A stretch of DNA of 64,000 nucleotides from Mucilaginibacter sp. UBA5151 (GCA_002413785.1 DHXR01000034.1:1-64000); one strand, 5' to 3'; shown: positions 8,549 to 16,422, numbered from the stretch's first letter. Numbers and translations: made by a program. Notes: a model not told the origin generated them from the letters alone.

Positions 8549-8578
8549 TGTGCGCCCATCTGGGCTCGAACCAGTAGC
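8549..8578 (-). repeat. tRNA 3'-end fragment (T arm and acceptor), putative attachment site
   Basis: The minus strand reads a T stem-loop (CTGG TTCGAGC CCAG) followed by ATGGGCGCA. This is the 3' end of a tRNA without its anticodon or D arms. Its 26 bases 8549-8574 match 39-64 with one mismatch in the same orientation. It sits between the integrase terminator and a tRNA-type terminator, as expected for a displaced tRNA 3' end at an integrative-element boundary. Confidence 0.6.
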
Positions 8579-8585
8579 CACAAAA

Positions 8586-8608
8586 TTCAGGAGGAATGTC
8601 CTCCTGAA
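8586..8608. terminator. Hairpin downstream of the integrase gene
   Basis: This is a perfect 9-bp stem, TTCAGGAGG/CCTCCTGAA, with a 5-base loop. It starts 6 bp beyond the integrase stop codon. There is no long T-run, so it may be a weak or factor-assisted terminator. Confidence 0.5.
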
Positions 8609-8614
8609 TAAGCA

Positions 8615-9874
8615 CTATTCTTTATTGTGGTCGTCTAAAACGGGAAGAGATCGAGTTAGTAATTTTTGTTGAAGGGCTTTCATGTCTTCTTTTATTTTGT
8701 TTTCTATAACCCTGGCATAGATTTGTGTCGTGGCAATTTTAGAATGCCCCAATAACTTACTTACAGTTTCAATCGGAACTCCATTTGTGAGCATGACGGT
8801 CGTTGCACAGGTATGTCTGGCGATATGGAACGTTATATTTTTAGCAATATCGCAGACATCGGCAATTTCTTTCAAATAACTATTTACCTTTTGATTTGAG
8901 ATCACCGGAAATATTCTACCGTCGGCAAGTGACCTTTCATTATTTTCGTATTTTTTGAGTATTTTAATTGCTTTAGGTAATAGTGGTACATTAACAGGAA
9001 TGGACGTTTTTTCCCGGAAAGTTCTGATCCACTTTTCTCCGTCACTTCCCAACACAATATTGACCGGGGTCAGGTTTATCATATCTACATAGCACAAACC
9101 TGTATAACAACTAAAAACAAACATATCTCGTACCATATCAAGCCGCCCGACAGTAAAATTCTTAATTTCTATTTTATTCAGTTCCAGTTCAGAAAGCTGC
9201 TCCCGGTTAACTTTATGAATTTTTATTTTATAAGCCACGAAAGGATCGATATCGATCCACCTTAAATTCAACGACAGATGGACCATTTTCTTCAACATTA
9301 CCATATGTTTCATTACACCGTTATTTTTTAATGGTTTCTGGTGACCTTTTGGCTTATGGTTTCTAAGGTATACTTCGAAATCCTTAATAAACCTAAAATC
9401 CAGTTGATGAAGATATATGTCAGTTGAATTATATTTTTCCTCTAAAAACTTGATAAGGTAACGTTGGGTGACGAAATAATGCTTAAGTGTCTCTGGATTC
9501 AACTCCTCTTTTGCCGTTTCATTATGATAGCCAAACAGGGTGGTTAAAGTATAAACCTCGTCTTTTTCGCCGAGATAAAGACTTTTAATTGATTTTACCG
9601 TAATCATTTTACCTTTTAGCTGAAGATCTTTATAATGGTTACCTAAAACTAATCGCACATCATCCAGATATGCGTTAAGTTCTTTTGATTCATTTTTTGT
9701 ACCCTTTGCGGCACCTTTTCCAAAATCCCATATACTAACCTCAATATTTTGTTTCAACGCGATAAAGCATTTTTCCTTATTGACGGTTACGCAAGCGTAA
9801 AGCGGGGCTTTACCATCTTTTTCTTTATCATTTTTGATCGTGAAATAAACGCGGAATGACTGTGATGTTTTCAT
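8615..9874 (-). CDS. Tyrosine recombinase / integrase, Bacteroidota mobile-element type
   Basis: This 419-residue protein has an N-terminal arm-binding region (MKTSQSFRVYFTIKNDKEK onwards), a SAM-like core-binding domain (about 110-215) and a C-terminal catalytic domain. Visible motifs are HIARHTCATT (HxxRH), LLGHSKIATTQIYARV with the likely nucleophile Tyr, and TGLCYVDM where box I normally has an Arg (TGLRxxD). Cys in that position parallels Bacteroidota conjugative-transposon integrases that lack Arg I. The gene is more AT-rich than the cassette to its left. Its 3' end abuts the tRNA fragment, and its upstream region contains repeated sites. It probably mediates integration of a small or decayed element here. 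Confidence 0.9.
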   Translation of the reverse strand: MKTSQSFRVYFTIKNDKEKDGKAPLYACVTVNKEKCFIALKQNIEVSIWDFGKGAAKGTKNESKELNAYLDDVRLVLGNHYKDLQLKGKMITVKSIKSLYLGEKDEVYTLTTLFGYHNETAKEELNPETLKHYFVTQRYLIKFLEEKYNSTDIYLHQLDFRFIKDFEVYLRNHKPKGHQKPLKNNGVMKHMVMLKKMVHLSLNLRWIDIDPFVAYKIKIHKVNREQLSELELNKIEIKNFTVGRLDMVRDMFVFSCYTGLCYVDMINLTPVNIVLGSDGEKWIRTFREKTSIPVNVPLLPKAIKILKKYENNERSLADGRIFPVISNQKVNSYLKEIADVCDIAKNITFHIARHTCATTVMLTNGVPIETVSKLLGHSKIATTQIYARVIENKIKEDMKALQQKLLTRSLPVLDDHNKE

Positions 9875-9930
9875 AAAATAATTTTTTTTTTGATTATTAA
9901 TTCATTACATCCTGTTTATAGTTCTTTTTC

Positions 9931-10070
9931 AGGTGTTCAAAAGGTGCTTGACTTTTGGTGCGTATGATCCCTAATTAATCTCGCTAATTAATTAAATTTC
10001 AATGCGTTATAGCACATTTGAACACCTAAGTTAAAAACTTAATTCAGGTAGTCAGTTAGGTGTTCAGAAG
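9931..10070. promoter_or_regulatory. Three AGGTGTTCA sites upstream of integrase: candidate arm-type or operator sites
   Basis: AGGTGTTCAAAAG at 9931-9943 is repeated in direct orientation as AGGTGTTCAGAAG (10058-10070) and inverted as TTTGAACACCT (10017-10027). Such spaced sites beside an integrase gene are typical of recombinase arm-type sites or excisionase/repressor operators. Function is inferred. Apart from these, the gap 9875-10110 shows nothing else. Confidence 0.5.
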
Positions 10071-10110
10071 TTTGGCTTTCTTAAAGGTTGTTGAATGGGT
10101 AATTAACGAG

Positions 10111-10143
10111 AAAACCCTCTAAATAAGCTATTTAGAGGGTTTT
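10111..10143 (-). terminator. Terminator of tRNA-Val
   Basis: This is a perfect 14-bp stem, AAAACCCTCTAAAT/ATTTAGAGGGTTTT, with loop AAGCT. It lies 25 bp beyond the tRNA 3' end and is symmetric, so it can end transcripts from both sides. Confidence 0.8.
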
Positions 10144-10167
10144 AACACCTTGTCAAAGGTAGGTAAG

Positions 10168-10242
10168 TGGGAGTTACTGGGTTCGAACCAGTGACCCTCT
10201 GCTTGTAAGGCAGATGCTCTGAACCAGCTGAGCTAAACTCCC
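10168..10242 (-). tRNA. tRNA-Val (UAC)
   Basis: This is a complete cloverleaf: acceptor GGGAGTT/AACTCCC, D stem GCTC/GAGC, anticodon stem TCTGC/GCAGA with loop CTTACAA (anticodon UAC), T stem ACTGG/CCAGT with loop TTCGAAC, and discriminator A. CCA is not encoded. It is followed by a strong terminator. It may be the chromosomal anchor of the accessory region to the left, although its own 3' end is not duplicated in the window. Confidence 0.95.
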
Positions 10243-10502
10243 TTCGTTTTGGGATTGCAAATATAGGATGTATGGACTATTCTTCAAAAATAAATTTACA
10301 TTTTTTTGAAAAAAATGGCCTTTTTACCGGGAATTAAATGTCAACCAATTTACAATCAATACTTTAAAATTTTATTTTTTTTAAATAGCAGCCGGTTCTT
10401 TTGTTAAAATCTGTTAAAAAAAAACAATTTCATTTCAAATTCAGAATCAATCTGTACTATTGTTGTAATAAATCGTTTAAAAACACGTATATCATTTAAA
10501 CT
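10243..10502. other. AT-rich intergenic region
   Basis: This 260-bp gap holds the promoter regions of the minus-strand tRNA-Val and of the plus-strand thioredoxin-like gene. I see no repeat, RNA gene or clear TAnnTTTG element in it. Confidence 0.4.
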
Positions 10503-10940
10503 ATGAAACTACTAACCGCTTTTTTTGTCCTTAGTCTTTTTGCCAACGTTAGCTGGCTGGGCGATTTCAAGGAAGCCACTGCTGAGGCTTCCAAAACGCA
10601 TAAACTGATACTGATTAGTTTTTCAGGGTCTGACTGGTGCGGGCCGTGCATAAGGGAAAGAAAAGAAATATTGGAAAATGCCACTTTTGAAAACTATGCC
10701 GCTGACCATCTTGTTTTGCTACGGGCCGATTTTCCCCGTCAAAAGAAAAACCAATTAAGCAAGGAACAAACCCAGCGTAATGAAGCCCTGGCTGATAAAT
10801 ATAACCCTGAAGGCAAATTCCCCTACACCCTGCTTGTTGATGAGCATGGCAAGGTATTAACAACCTGGGATGGCTTCCCTAATGTATCCCCGGAGAACTT
10901 TGTGCAGCAAATAGCATCATTTGCAAGTAACGGAAATTAA
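10503..10940 (+). CDS. Thioredoxin-family protein, exported
   Basis: This 145-residue protein has an N-terminal signal sequence (MKLLTAFFVLSLFANVSWLG) and a thioredoxin fold with WCGPC at 45-49. A later FPYTLLVDEHGKVL strand supplies the cis-proline. The domain resembles the C-terminal thioredoxin part of DsbD-like or TlpA-like periplasmic reductases. It probably reduces or isomerises disulfides outside the cytoplasm. It is monocistronic, with the convergent YceI gene ending 40 bp downstream. Confidence 0.88.
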   Translation: MKLLTAFFVLSLFANVSWLGDFKEATAEASKTHKLILISFSGSDWCGPCIRERKEILENATFENYAADHLVLLRADFPRQKKNQLSKEQTQRNEALADKYNPEGKFPYTLLVDEHGKVLTTWDGFPNVSPENFVQQIASFASNGN

Positions 10941-10979
10941 AACAGAAATTAAGACCATTTAATTAAGGTTGATTTGCTT

Positions 10980-11531
10980 TTACGGCCTGGCCATTACTAA
11001 CAAACCAACCTTAATATTTTTATCAATTGAATTATCTGGCCCTACGTTAAAGTCCATTCGATTTAATTCAAAATGACCTTTGAACTCGTAACCGCCTTTT
11101 TCAGGTATTGCAGTGAAAGGAAAGGAGATGGTTTTTGTCACCCCTTTCATGGTAAGGCTGGCCAATAAAACATATCCGTTATTCCCTGTACCCTTTTTTA
11201 TGCTTTGAGATTTAATTGTGATCAGCGGATATTTTTGCCGGTTAAAATACTTTTCTTTTTGCAGGTCATTATTCCGCATGCCAATCCCTGTATTAATGGT
11301 TTCAACCGCCACAGAAACATTAAATGAACATGCAGAAAGGTTATGGGGGTCAAAAACAATGGCCCCTTTCAGTCCTTTAAACGTCCCGGTTACGGTAGTT
11401 TTAAAAATAAGGTGGTTTACTACTTTGAACTGCACCAGCGAACCTTGTTCAACCGGCGAATAATGCTGTGCAAGGGCGCCAAAAAAGGGCGCTGAAATAA
11501 AAAGGGCGATCAACGTAAAATAGTATTTCAT
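10980..11531 (-). CDS. YceI-family periplasmic protein
   Basis: This lipocalin-like YceI domain protein has 183 residues from ATG 11531. An upstream ATG at 11561 would add ten residues before the obvious signal peptide MKYYFTLIALFISAPFFGA, so I chose 11531. The core shows the family pattern: VQFKVVNHLIFKTTVTGTF, GMRNNDLQKEKYFNRQKYP, LTMKGVTKTISFPF and FELNRMDFNVG. YceI proteins bind isoprenoid or other amphiphilic molecules in the periplasm. Their specific role here is not shown by context. Confidence 0.9.
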   Translation of the reverse strand: MKYYFTLIALFISAPFFGALAQHYSPVEQGSLVQFKVVNHLIFKTTVTGTFKGLKGAIVFDPHNLSACSFNVSVAVETINTGIGMRNNDLQKEKYFNRQKYPLITIKSQSIKKGTGNNGYVLLASLTMKGVTKTISFPFTAIPEKGGYEFKGHFELNRMDFNVGPDNSIDKNIKVGLLVMARP

Positions 11532-11618
11532 GTTCGCTTTATTAAGTGCTGAACATTTCATTTAATAAATTAAAAATCTGCCGCACTGATATTAAACCAT
11601 TGCATTATCCAAATGTTT

Positions 11619-12641
11619 TCATTTATTTTTAACAGCATTAGTCTTTAGCACCTGTTTGTACAGATCAATTAACTCTGCCCTTATCGTATTCCCGTCAAAT
11701 TGCTCTATTAAAGTTTCCGAAGTTTTAAGGGCTTCGTTGTAAAAGCTGTCATCACTGATCAATTTGCTTGTCAGTTCTATAAAGTCAGCATTATTTGCTG
11801 CCTTCAGATAGGGGGCTTTGTATAGCAGGGCATATTCCTTTAAATCGCGGTAAACAACCGGCATCCCACAGGCGGCGGCTTCAAGCGGTGCAAGCGGGCA
11901 ATTCTCCTGGTACGAAGGGAATAAAAAAATATCCGCTGCCGCATATATTGCAGGCATATCCTTCAAATCAAACATCCCGGCAAAATGGATATGCTCCGAA
12001 GCATTTGCAATACTTTCATTTATCCTTTTTATCCCATCCGTCAATATGCCGAAGGGCCTGCCGCCAACCCACACAAATTTCACATTTGGCAGGGCTTCGC
12101 CAACGGCAATAAAATCTTCTACTCCTTTTCTGTCCAGTAGCTGCCCAACGCCCAATATTACTTTATCATGCTCATTTAAACCAAGCATTTCCCGCCCTCT
12201 CTTTCGGTTTTCGGGTGTCCGGATCCATTTCCCGGCAATAATTGGATTAAATATTTGCACAACGGGGGTTTTTACGCCTAATTCCCTTATAGCATCTTCA
12301 ACCATGGGCGAAATGGCTATGAGCATATCAGCATAAGAAAAAGCCATTCGAAAATAGGATTTTGCCAGGGGATATAAAAGCTTCCACAACGGCAATGATC
12401 CCTTGATCGAATCGGGGATCACATGAACAGTATGAATCCGGCGGCCTTTATAATTTCTTCCCTTCCAAAAAAAATAGGGACCGTAAGTATGTGAATGAAG
12501 CAAATCACCTGTCCCCTCATCATTAACTACAACCTCTACATCATTTTTTGATCTTAATAATTCAACCAGTTCAATAAATGCAGTATCAACACCCTGCCCT
12601 TTTGCAACAAAAGCAGTTTCGGATATCATGTGTATTTTCAT
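11619..12641 (-). CDS. Glycosyltransferase family 4 protein
   Basis: This GT-B type glycosyltransferase has 340 residues from ATG 12641, where the conserved strand MKIHMISETAF starts. An in-frame ATG at 12716 overlaps the DedA stop by 14 bp and adds a polar 25-residue leader, which may be spurious. GT4 features include the HSHTYGPYFF segment, the linker strand VILGVGQLLDRKGVEDFI, and the C-terminal donor-binding motif FPSYQENCPLAPLEAAACG with the EX7E glutamates. It probably transfers a sugar to a lipid or envelope glycan. It is co-directional with the DedA gene upstream, suggesting an envelope-related operon. Confidence 0.88.
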   Translation of the reverse strand: MKIHMISETAFVAKGQGVDTAFIELVELLRSKNDVEVVVNDEGTGDLLHSHTYGPYFFWKGRNYKGRRIHTVHVIPDSIKGSLPLWKLLYPLAKSYFRMAFSYADMLIAISPMVEDAIRELGVKTPVVQIFNPIIAGKWIRTPENRKRGREMLGLNEHDKVILGVGQLLDRKGVEDFIAVGEALPNVKFVWVGGRPFGILTDGIKRINESIANASEHIHFAGMFDLKDMPAIYAAADIFLFPSYQENCPLAPLEAAACGMPVVYRDLKEYALLYKAPYLKAANNADFIELTSKLISDDSFYNEALKTSETLIEQFDGNTIRAELIDLYKQVLKTNAVKNK

Positions 12642-12702
12642 AACATGTCCTTTTTGTTTATCTGCAGCAACTTCGCCGCCGCCATCCCCGCTATCTTTAA
12701 CT

Positions 12703-13305
12703 TTATTTTTTTGCATTTTTTTTATTATGACGGTATAAAACCCACAAAATTATTAATATTACTACTCCCAGGGCCCCAAATTTAACTTTGACAATTTCGG
12801 CTGCTACCTGGGTCCAGTAAGGGCCAAGCAATCTGCCTGTCACCACATAAGTGCAGCTAACCAATACAGCGGTTATCACTACCAGCGGCAGGTATTGTTT
12901 TGGTTTTATTTGTAATAAACCTGAAATAACTGAAACATAGCCCCGGATAAAGGGCGTTACCCTGCCTAAAAACACTGACCATAACCCTCCCTGTGAAACC
13001 CTTTCGGCGATTTTATTGATTTTTTCAGTTGAAATTGGCAGCCACTTTGGTTTATGACTTAAAATATACGCGCCGAAAAAGTAAAAAGTGAGATATAAAA
13101 TAGTTGCCCCGATAATGTCGGCACTAATGGCAGACAACAGCACAAAAGGTAAAAACAAGGCGCCGGTAAAGGCAAGATACCCCGAGAACATGAGCACCAA
13201 TTCATTTGGCAGCGGGTTCGGGACACCTATCTCCTGGAGAAAGATCAGGATGAAAATGGCGGTGTAGCCGTAATGGATAATAAATTGAGTTGCTTCAGGA
13301 GACAT
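12703..13305 (-). CDS. DedA / VTT-domain membrane protein
   Basis: This 200-residue integral membrane protein belongs to the DedA (SNARE-associated, VTT) family. Signature segments are FLQEIGVPNPLPNELVLMFS near the N-terminus and GRVTPFIRGYVSVISGLLQI, the re-entrant-loop motif with conserved Gly-Arg and Phe/Pro. DedA proteins act in lipid-carrier or phospholipid flipping and envelope homeostasis. It is the first gene of a pair with the GT4 glycosyltransferase. A long near-perfect hairpin lies 19 bp upstream of its start. Confidence 0.88.
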   Translation of the reverse strand: MSPEATQFIIHYGYTAIFILIFLQEIGVPNPLPNELVLMFSGYLAFTGALFLPFVLLSAISADIIGATILYLTFYFFGAYILSHKPKWLPISTEKINKIAERVSQGGLWSVFLGRVTPFIRGYVSVISGLLQIKPKQYLPLVVITAVLVSCTYVVTGRLLGPYWTQVAAEIVKVKFGALGVVILIILWVLYRHNKKNAKK

Positions 13306-13323
13306 GAACTGAATTAGTCAAAA

Positions 13324-13374
13324 CAGGCTCTGAAATACTGTTTGATATAGCATCAAACGGTATTTCAGAACCTG
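13324..13374. repeat. 51-bp near-perfect inverted repeat between cytochrome b561 and dedA genes
   Basis: Two 23-base arms (13324-13346 and 13352-13374) are complementary with only two mismatches around a 5-base loop. The core is CTGAAATACTGTTTGAT. No T-run follows on either strand. It lies in the presumed 5' leader of dedA, so it could be a terminator for the upstream gene, a regulator site, or a small palindromic repeat element. Confidence 0.6.
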
Positions 13375-13535
13375 GACAATATTACATTAATATTAACAAA
13401 ACATTATAGACAAGGTCATTTAATCCTTAACTATAGATTATGAAGTGTAAAATTGCATTGCAAATTTAAAACAAAATAACGGAATGTGCCCTTTTTTAAA
13501 AAGGCAATCTTTTTAACTTATATATCATCCCACCC

Positions 13536-14210
13536 TTAATCTCCCGCTCCCCCATTGATCATATCCGAAACTATCCCCTTGTTATCCTTTCTTTCAGCCA
13601 GGAATACCCCTGCAATGTGAACTGCAATAAAGCCCAATATCAAATACATGCAAAAACCATGCACGCTTTTTACCGACTGTCTGATCGCTTTAAACGGCGT
13701 CATGGCATCCTCAAAAGCAAGGAACAAACCGGTAACTACCATCATAGCCAGCAATACATAAAACACCGCATACAGACTCTTCACCGCAAGTTCATGCCGG
13801 CTCTCCTGCCTGTTTTGTTTTATTGTCTTAAATTGCACATAAGCGTTTTTTATCCTGCGGATAACCTTCTGATCGGCTAACTGAAAAAACTCAAGCAAGA
13901 GCCTGAACAGAAGTAACGCCGCCAAAAAGTACCCAAAATAAACGTGCACGTCCCACACCCGGTCGCTAAGGGCACCCGCTACCGACCTTGCCTGGTCATT
14001 GCTGATGCTGACGTTTGATTTTTGTAATTCATCTTTCAGGAATGAAGAAGTCGAATGATCGTCGGTTATAGTTGAATTGATGAGCACTGTGATTAGTGAG
14101 CCGCTGATTACAACGGCGTTTGCCCAATGCCAAAGACGTATAGGCGCCGAATATTTTTTCACTTTAAGGGAATGAACAACGTCCATCCTAACTGCTTCTT
14201 TATTTGTCAT
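13536..14210 (-). CDS. Cytochrome b561-type integral membrane protein
   Basis: This 224-residue protein has four hydrophobic segments and histidines placed as haem ligands: RLWHWANAV in helix 1, WDVHVYFGYFLAAL in helix 2, VHGFCMYLILGFIAVH near the end. This matches the di-haem cytochrome b561 / Ni-Fe hydrogenase b-type family, which passes electrons between membrane quinones and periplasmic partners. A second ATG eight codons in is possible. It lies 18 bp downstream of a 44-codon ORF on the same strand and is divergent from a two-component system that may regulate it. Confidence 0.82.
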   Translation of the reverse strand: MTNKEAVRMDVVHSLKVKKYSAPIRLWHWANAVVISGSLITVLINSTITDDHSTSSFLKDELQKSNVSISNDQARSVAGALSDRVWDVHVYFGYFLAALLLFRLLLEFFQLADQKVIRRIKNAYVQFKTIKQNRQESRHELAVKSLYAVFYVLLAMMVVTGLFLAFEDAMTPFKAIRQSVKSVHGFCMYLILGFIAVHIAGVFLAERKDNKGIVSDMINGGAGD

Positions 14211-14228
14211 ATTTTTTTTAAAATTAAG

Positions 14229-14363
14229 TCATTGTCCTATCCCGCCTATATAGGAGCCAGTGTAGGGACCGGGCCATCCATCAGGTCCGGAAAGCCGGGC
14301 TGAACTTTCTGAATAACAAATGTGGCTCTGCATTGTTCTGGCATATTTTATATATGCGGTCAT
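14229..14363 (-). CDS. Candidate 44-residue small protein upstream of cytochrome b561
   Basis: An ATG at 14363 opens a 44-codon frame beginning MTAYIKYARTMQSHICYSES. It then runs through a Gly/Pro/aromatic-rich half (GPDGWPGPYTGSYIGG) to a TGA at 14229. The segment is clearly more GC-rich than the flanks, as for coding DNA. It ends 18 bp before the cytochrome start. No family is recognised. A second frame of 33 codons overlaps it, so the choice of frame rests on length and composition. A small redox-chain or signalling peptide is a possible role, not shown. Confidence 0.5.
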   Translation of the reverse strand: MTAYIKYARTMQSHICYSESSARLSGPDGWPGPYTGSYIGGIGQ

Positions 14364-14387
14364 ATTTTTTCTAAAAATATAAACTTA

Positions 14388-14462
14388 TTTTGTAGTAATT
14401 CTGTAGCAAAATCACTTTATTAACTATTTTAAATTAAGGTATGATTTATCTACAGAATTACT
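14388..14462. promoter_or_regulatory. Putative response-regulator binding region between divergent operons
   Basis: AGTAATTCTGTAG (14394-14406) is perfectly inverted as CTACAGAATTACT (14450-14462). Next to the first arm the half-site recurs directly: TTTTGTAG (14388-14395) and TTCTGTAG (14399-14406), 11 bp apart. That spacing is typical of OmpR/PhoB-type regulators. The sites lie between the regulator gene and the small-ORF/cytochrome operon, so they could serve both. Confidence 0.55.
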
Positions 14463-14476
14463 TCAATTTCAAATAG

Positions 14477-14484
14477 TATATTTG
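14477..14484 (+). promoter_or_regulatory. TATATTTG -7 element before the response regulator
   Basis: TATATTTG matches the Bacteroidota -7 consensus TAnnTTTG, 13 bp before the TTG start of the regulator gene. No clear TTG lies at -33. If used, the transcript would have a very short leader. Confidence 0.35.
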
Positions 14485-14497
14485 ATAAAAAAACCTT

Positions 14498-15175
14498 TTG
14501 AAACTCCTGATTATAGAAGACGAGCAAGCGCTCCGCGATAATATTACCAACTATTTTAATGAAGATGGTAATATTTGTGAAAGTTGCAGTTGTTTAGCCG
14601 TTGCAATTACAAAGCTGTCCAACTACGATTATGATTGTGTTTTATTAGATATTGGCCTGCCTGACGGAGATGGCTTTGCCATTTTAGAATATCTTAAAAC
14701 ACAAATGAAAAACGAAGCCGTGCTCATCATATCGGCACGAAATTCGTTGGATAATAAGTTGAAAGGCCTTAATATTGGTGCAGACGACTACTTAACAAAA
14801 CCATTCCACCTGGCCGAACTTAAAGCAAGGGTGGTTGCAATTTACAGGCGTAAAGCCTTTAACAGTAATAACAAACTGGTTTTTAATGAAATAGTTATTA
14901 ATCTGCTCGGCAGGACCGTTGACGTAAACCAAACCCCCGTTATACTAACAAGAAAAGAATACGACATGCTGCTGTATTTTATTGCCAATAAAGGAAAAGT
15001 AATTTCAAAAAACGCAATTGCCGAACATTTATGGGGCGACGAGATGGATATGCATAATAATTTTGACTTCATCTATACCCACATCAAAAACCTGCGAAAA
15101 AAACTCCTGGACGCAAAATGCAATGATTACCTGAGCTCAATTTATGGAATTGGCTATAAATTTAAGGCAGAATGA
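14498..15175 (+). CDS. OmpR/PhoB-family response regulator
   Basis: This 225-residue two-domain regulator has a receiver domain (1-120) with the acidic pair in IEDE, phospho-acceptor Asp51 in LLDIGLPDGDG, and the KPF lysine in DDYLTKPFHL. It is followed by a winged-helix DNA-binding domain (TRKEYDMLLYFIANKGKVIS...). The start codon is TTG at 14498: no ATG is near, and the conserved N-terminus MKLLIIEDE begins exactly there. Its stop overlaps the histidine kinase start by four bases (ATGA), so the pair is translationally coupled. It probably controls the divergent cytochrome operon and itself. Confidence 0.92.
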   Translation: MKLLIIEDEQALRDNITNYFNEDGNICESCSCLAVAITKLSNYDYDCVLLDIGLPDGDGFAILEYLKTQMKNEAVLIISARNSLDNKLKGLNIGADDYLTKPFHLAELKARVVAIYRRKAFNSNNKLVFNEIVINLLGRTVDVNQTPVILTRKEYDMLLYFIANKGKVISKNAIAEHLWGDEMDMHNNFDFIYTHIKNLRKKLLDAKCNDYLSSIYGIGYKFKAE

Positions 15176-16422
15176 AGCTATGGGCACATTACAATAAGGC
15201 GAGCACTATCATTACAATATCGGTATTGTTTGCGGGGGCATTGATTTATTTTTTTGCCATAAATTATATTGCACAACAGCAACTCAACCGGGATTTGACC
15301 GAAGAATTTGAAGAGGTTGAGGATTATGTAAAACTGAACGGGCAATTACCCAAACAGGTTGATTTTGATGAGGACCAAACAACCTTTACAAAAACCAGCC
15401 AAACGAGTTTAAAAACAAGGTATTTTGATGCCCCTTACTGTGATCCAAAAGAGAAAAAAACGGAAGCGGGCCGCGCTATAAGGAGTCTGATCTCGTTAAA
15501 AGGACAGCATTACATAACTACCATAACAATTTCAAGGAAAGGTACTGAATACCTGATACAGATAATCGGCGCTATTACCCTTGCGTTGATGGTGGGGTTA
15601 TTAGTCATACTTTTTATTACCAACAGATACATTCTGAACGGGCTATGGCGGCCATTTTACGACACATTGAATGCAATAAAAACCTTCAATATATCCGACA
15701 GTAACCCCTTCCATCTTAAAAGCGACAAGGTTGATGAGTTTAACGAACTGAACAAAGTGGTTGAAACAATGTCGTTAAGAGTAAAAAATGATTATGTGAA
15801 TTTAAAGCATTTTACCGAAAATGCTTCGCATGAAATGCTTACCCCTTTAGCTGTAATTACTGCCAAACTTGATACACTTATACAGGATGAAACCCTGAAG
15901 CCCGAACAATTTGAACAGATTAATGATATCTATTCGGCTGCGGGCAAGCTTTCGAGGCTTAACCAGTCGTTATTATTGCTGGTAAAGATTGAAAACAACC
16001 TGGTTGATGACGCTGAAGAATTAAATTTGGATGGGCTGATTAATCAGAAGACAAGGCAATTTAGTGAACTGGCACAGTCAAAAGATATTTTGGTTAGCGC
16101 GCGCCTGGAGGAAAAGCAAATCAAAGCCAGCAAGTATTTGATTGATATTCTGCTCAATAACCTGTTCAGCAATGCCATAAGGCATAACACCCAAAACGGG
16201 CGGCTCATAATTACCCAAACCGCAGATAAACTTGTATTTCAAAATACAGGAGCTGAAAAACCGCTGGATGCCGGAACATTATTTGAGCGTTTTCAAAAAG
16301 GCCAAAAATCTGAAGGTACCGGCCTCGGCTTAACCATCGTTAAAAATATCTGCAATTTATACCATTGGGACATCAGTTATTCATACGAGCTGCCCATGCA
16401 CACATTTACGATAAGTTTTTAA
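15172..16422 (+). CDS. Sensor histidine kinase
   Basis: This 416-residue membrane kinase has transmembrane helices at about 13-33 and 125-147, enclosing a periplasmic sensor region of about 90 residues. A HAMP-like linker and a DHp domain with phospho-acceptor His220 in NASHEMLTPL come next. The catalytic ATPase domain has an N box (LLNNLFSNAIRHN) and a G box (GTGLGLTIVKNIC). It is partnered with the upstream regulator through the ATGA overlap. The sensed signal is unknown. The neighbouring cytochrome b561 suggests a redox or haem-related cue, which is an inference. Confidence 0.92.
   Translation: MKLWAHYNKASTIITISVLFAGALIYFFAINYIAQQQLNRDLTEEFEEVEDYVKLNGQLPKQVDFDEDQTTFTKTSQTSLKTRYFDAPYCDPKEKKTEAGRAIRSLISLKGQHYITTITISRKGTEYLIQIIGAITLALMVGLLVILFITNRYILNGLWRPFYDTLNAIKTFNISDSNPFHLKSDKVDEFNELNKVVETMSLRVKNDYVNLKHFTENASHEMLTPLAVITAKLDTLIQDETLKPEQFEQINDIYSAAGKLSRLNQSLLLLVKIENNLVDDAEELNLDGLINQKTRQFSELAQSKDILVSARLEEKQIKASKYLIDILLNNLFSNAIRHNTQNGRLIITQTADKLVFQNTGAEKPLDAGTLFERFQKGQKSEGTGLGLTIVKNICNLYHWDISYSYELPMHTFTISF

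Noticed and set aside
8549..10242. tRNA-Val as the target whose 3' end is duplicated at 8549
   Set aside because: The T-arm similarity is generic. The acceptor end of the fragment (TGGGCGCA) does not match tRNA-Val (AACTCCCA).
14265..14310. SRP RNA-like core (TCAGGTCCGGAA)
   Set aside because: Only one side of the SRP hairpin core matches. The complementary GGAAGCAGC side is absent, and the GC-rich segment is better explained by the 44-codon minus-strand frame.
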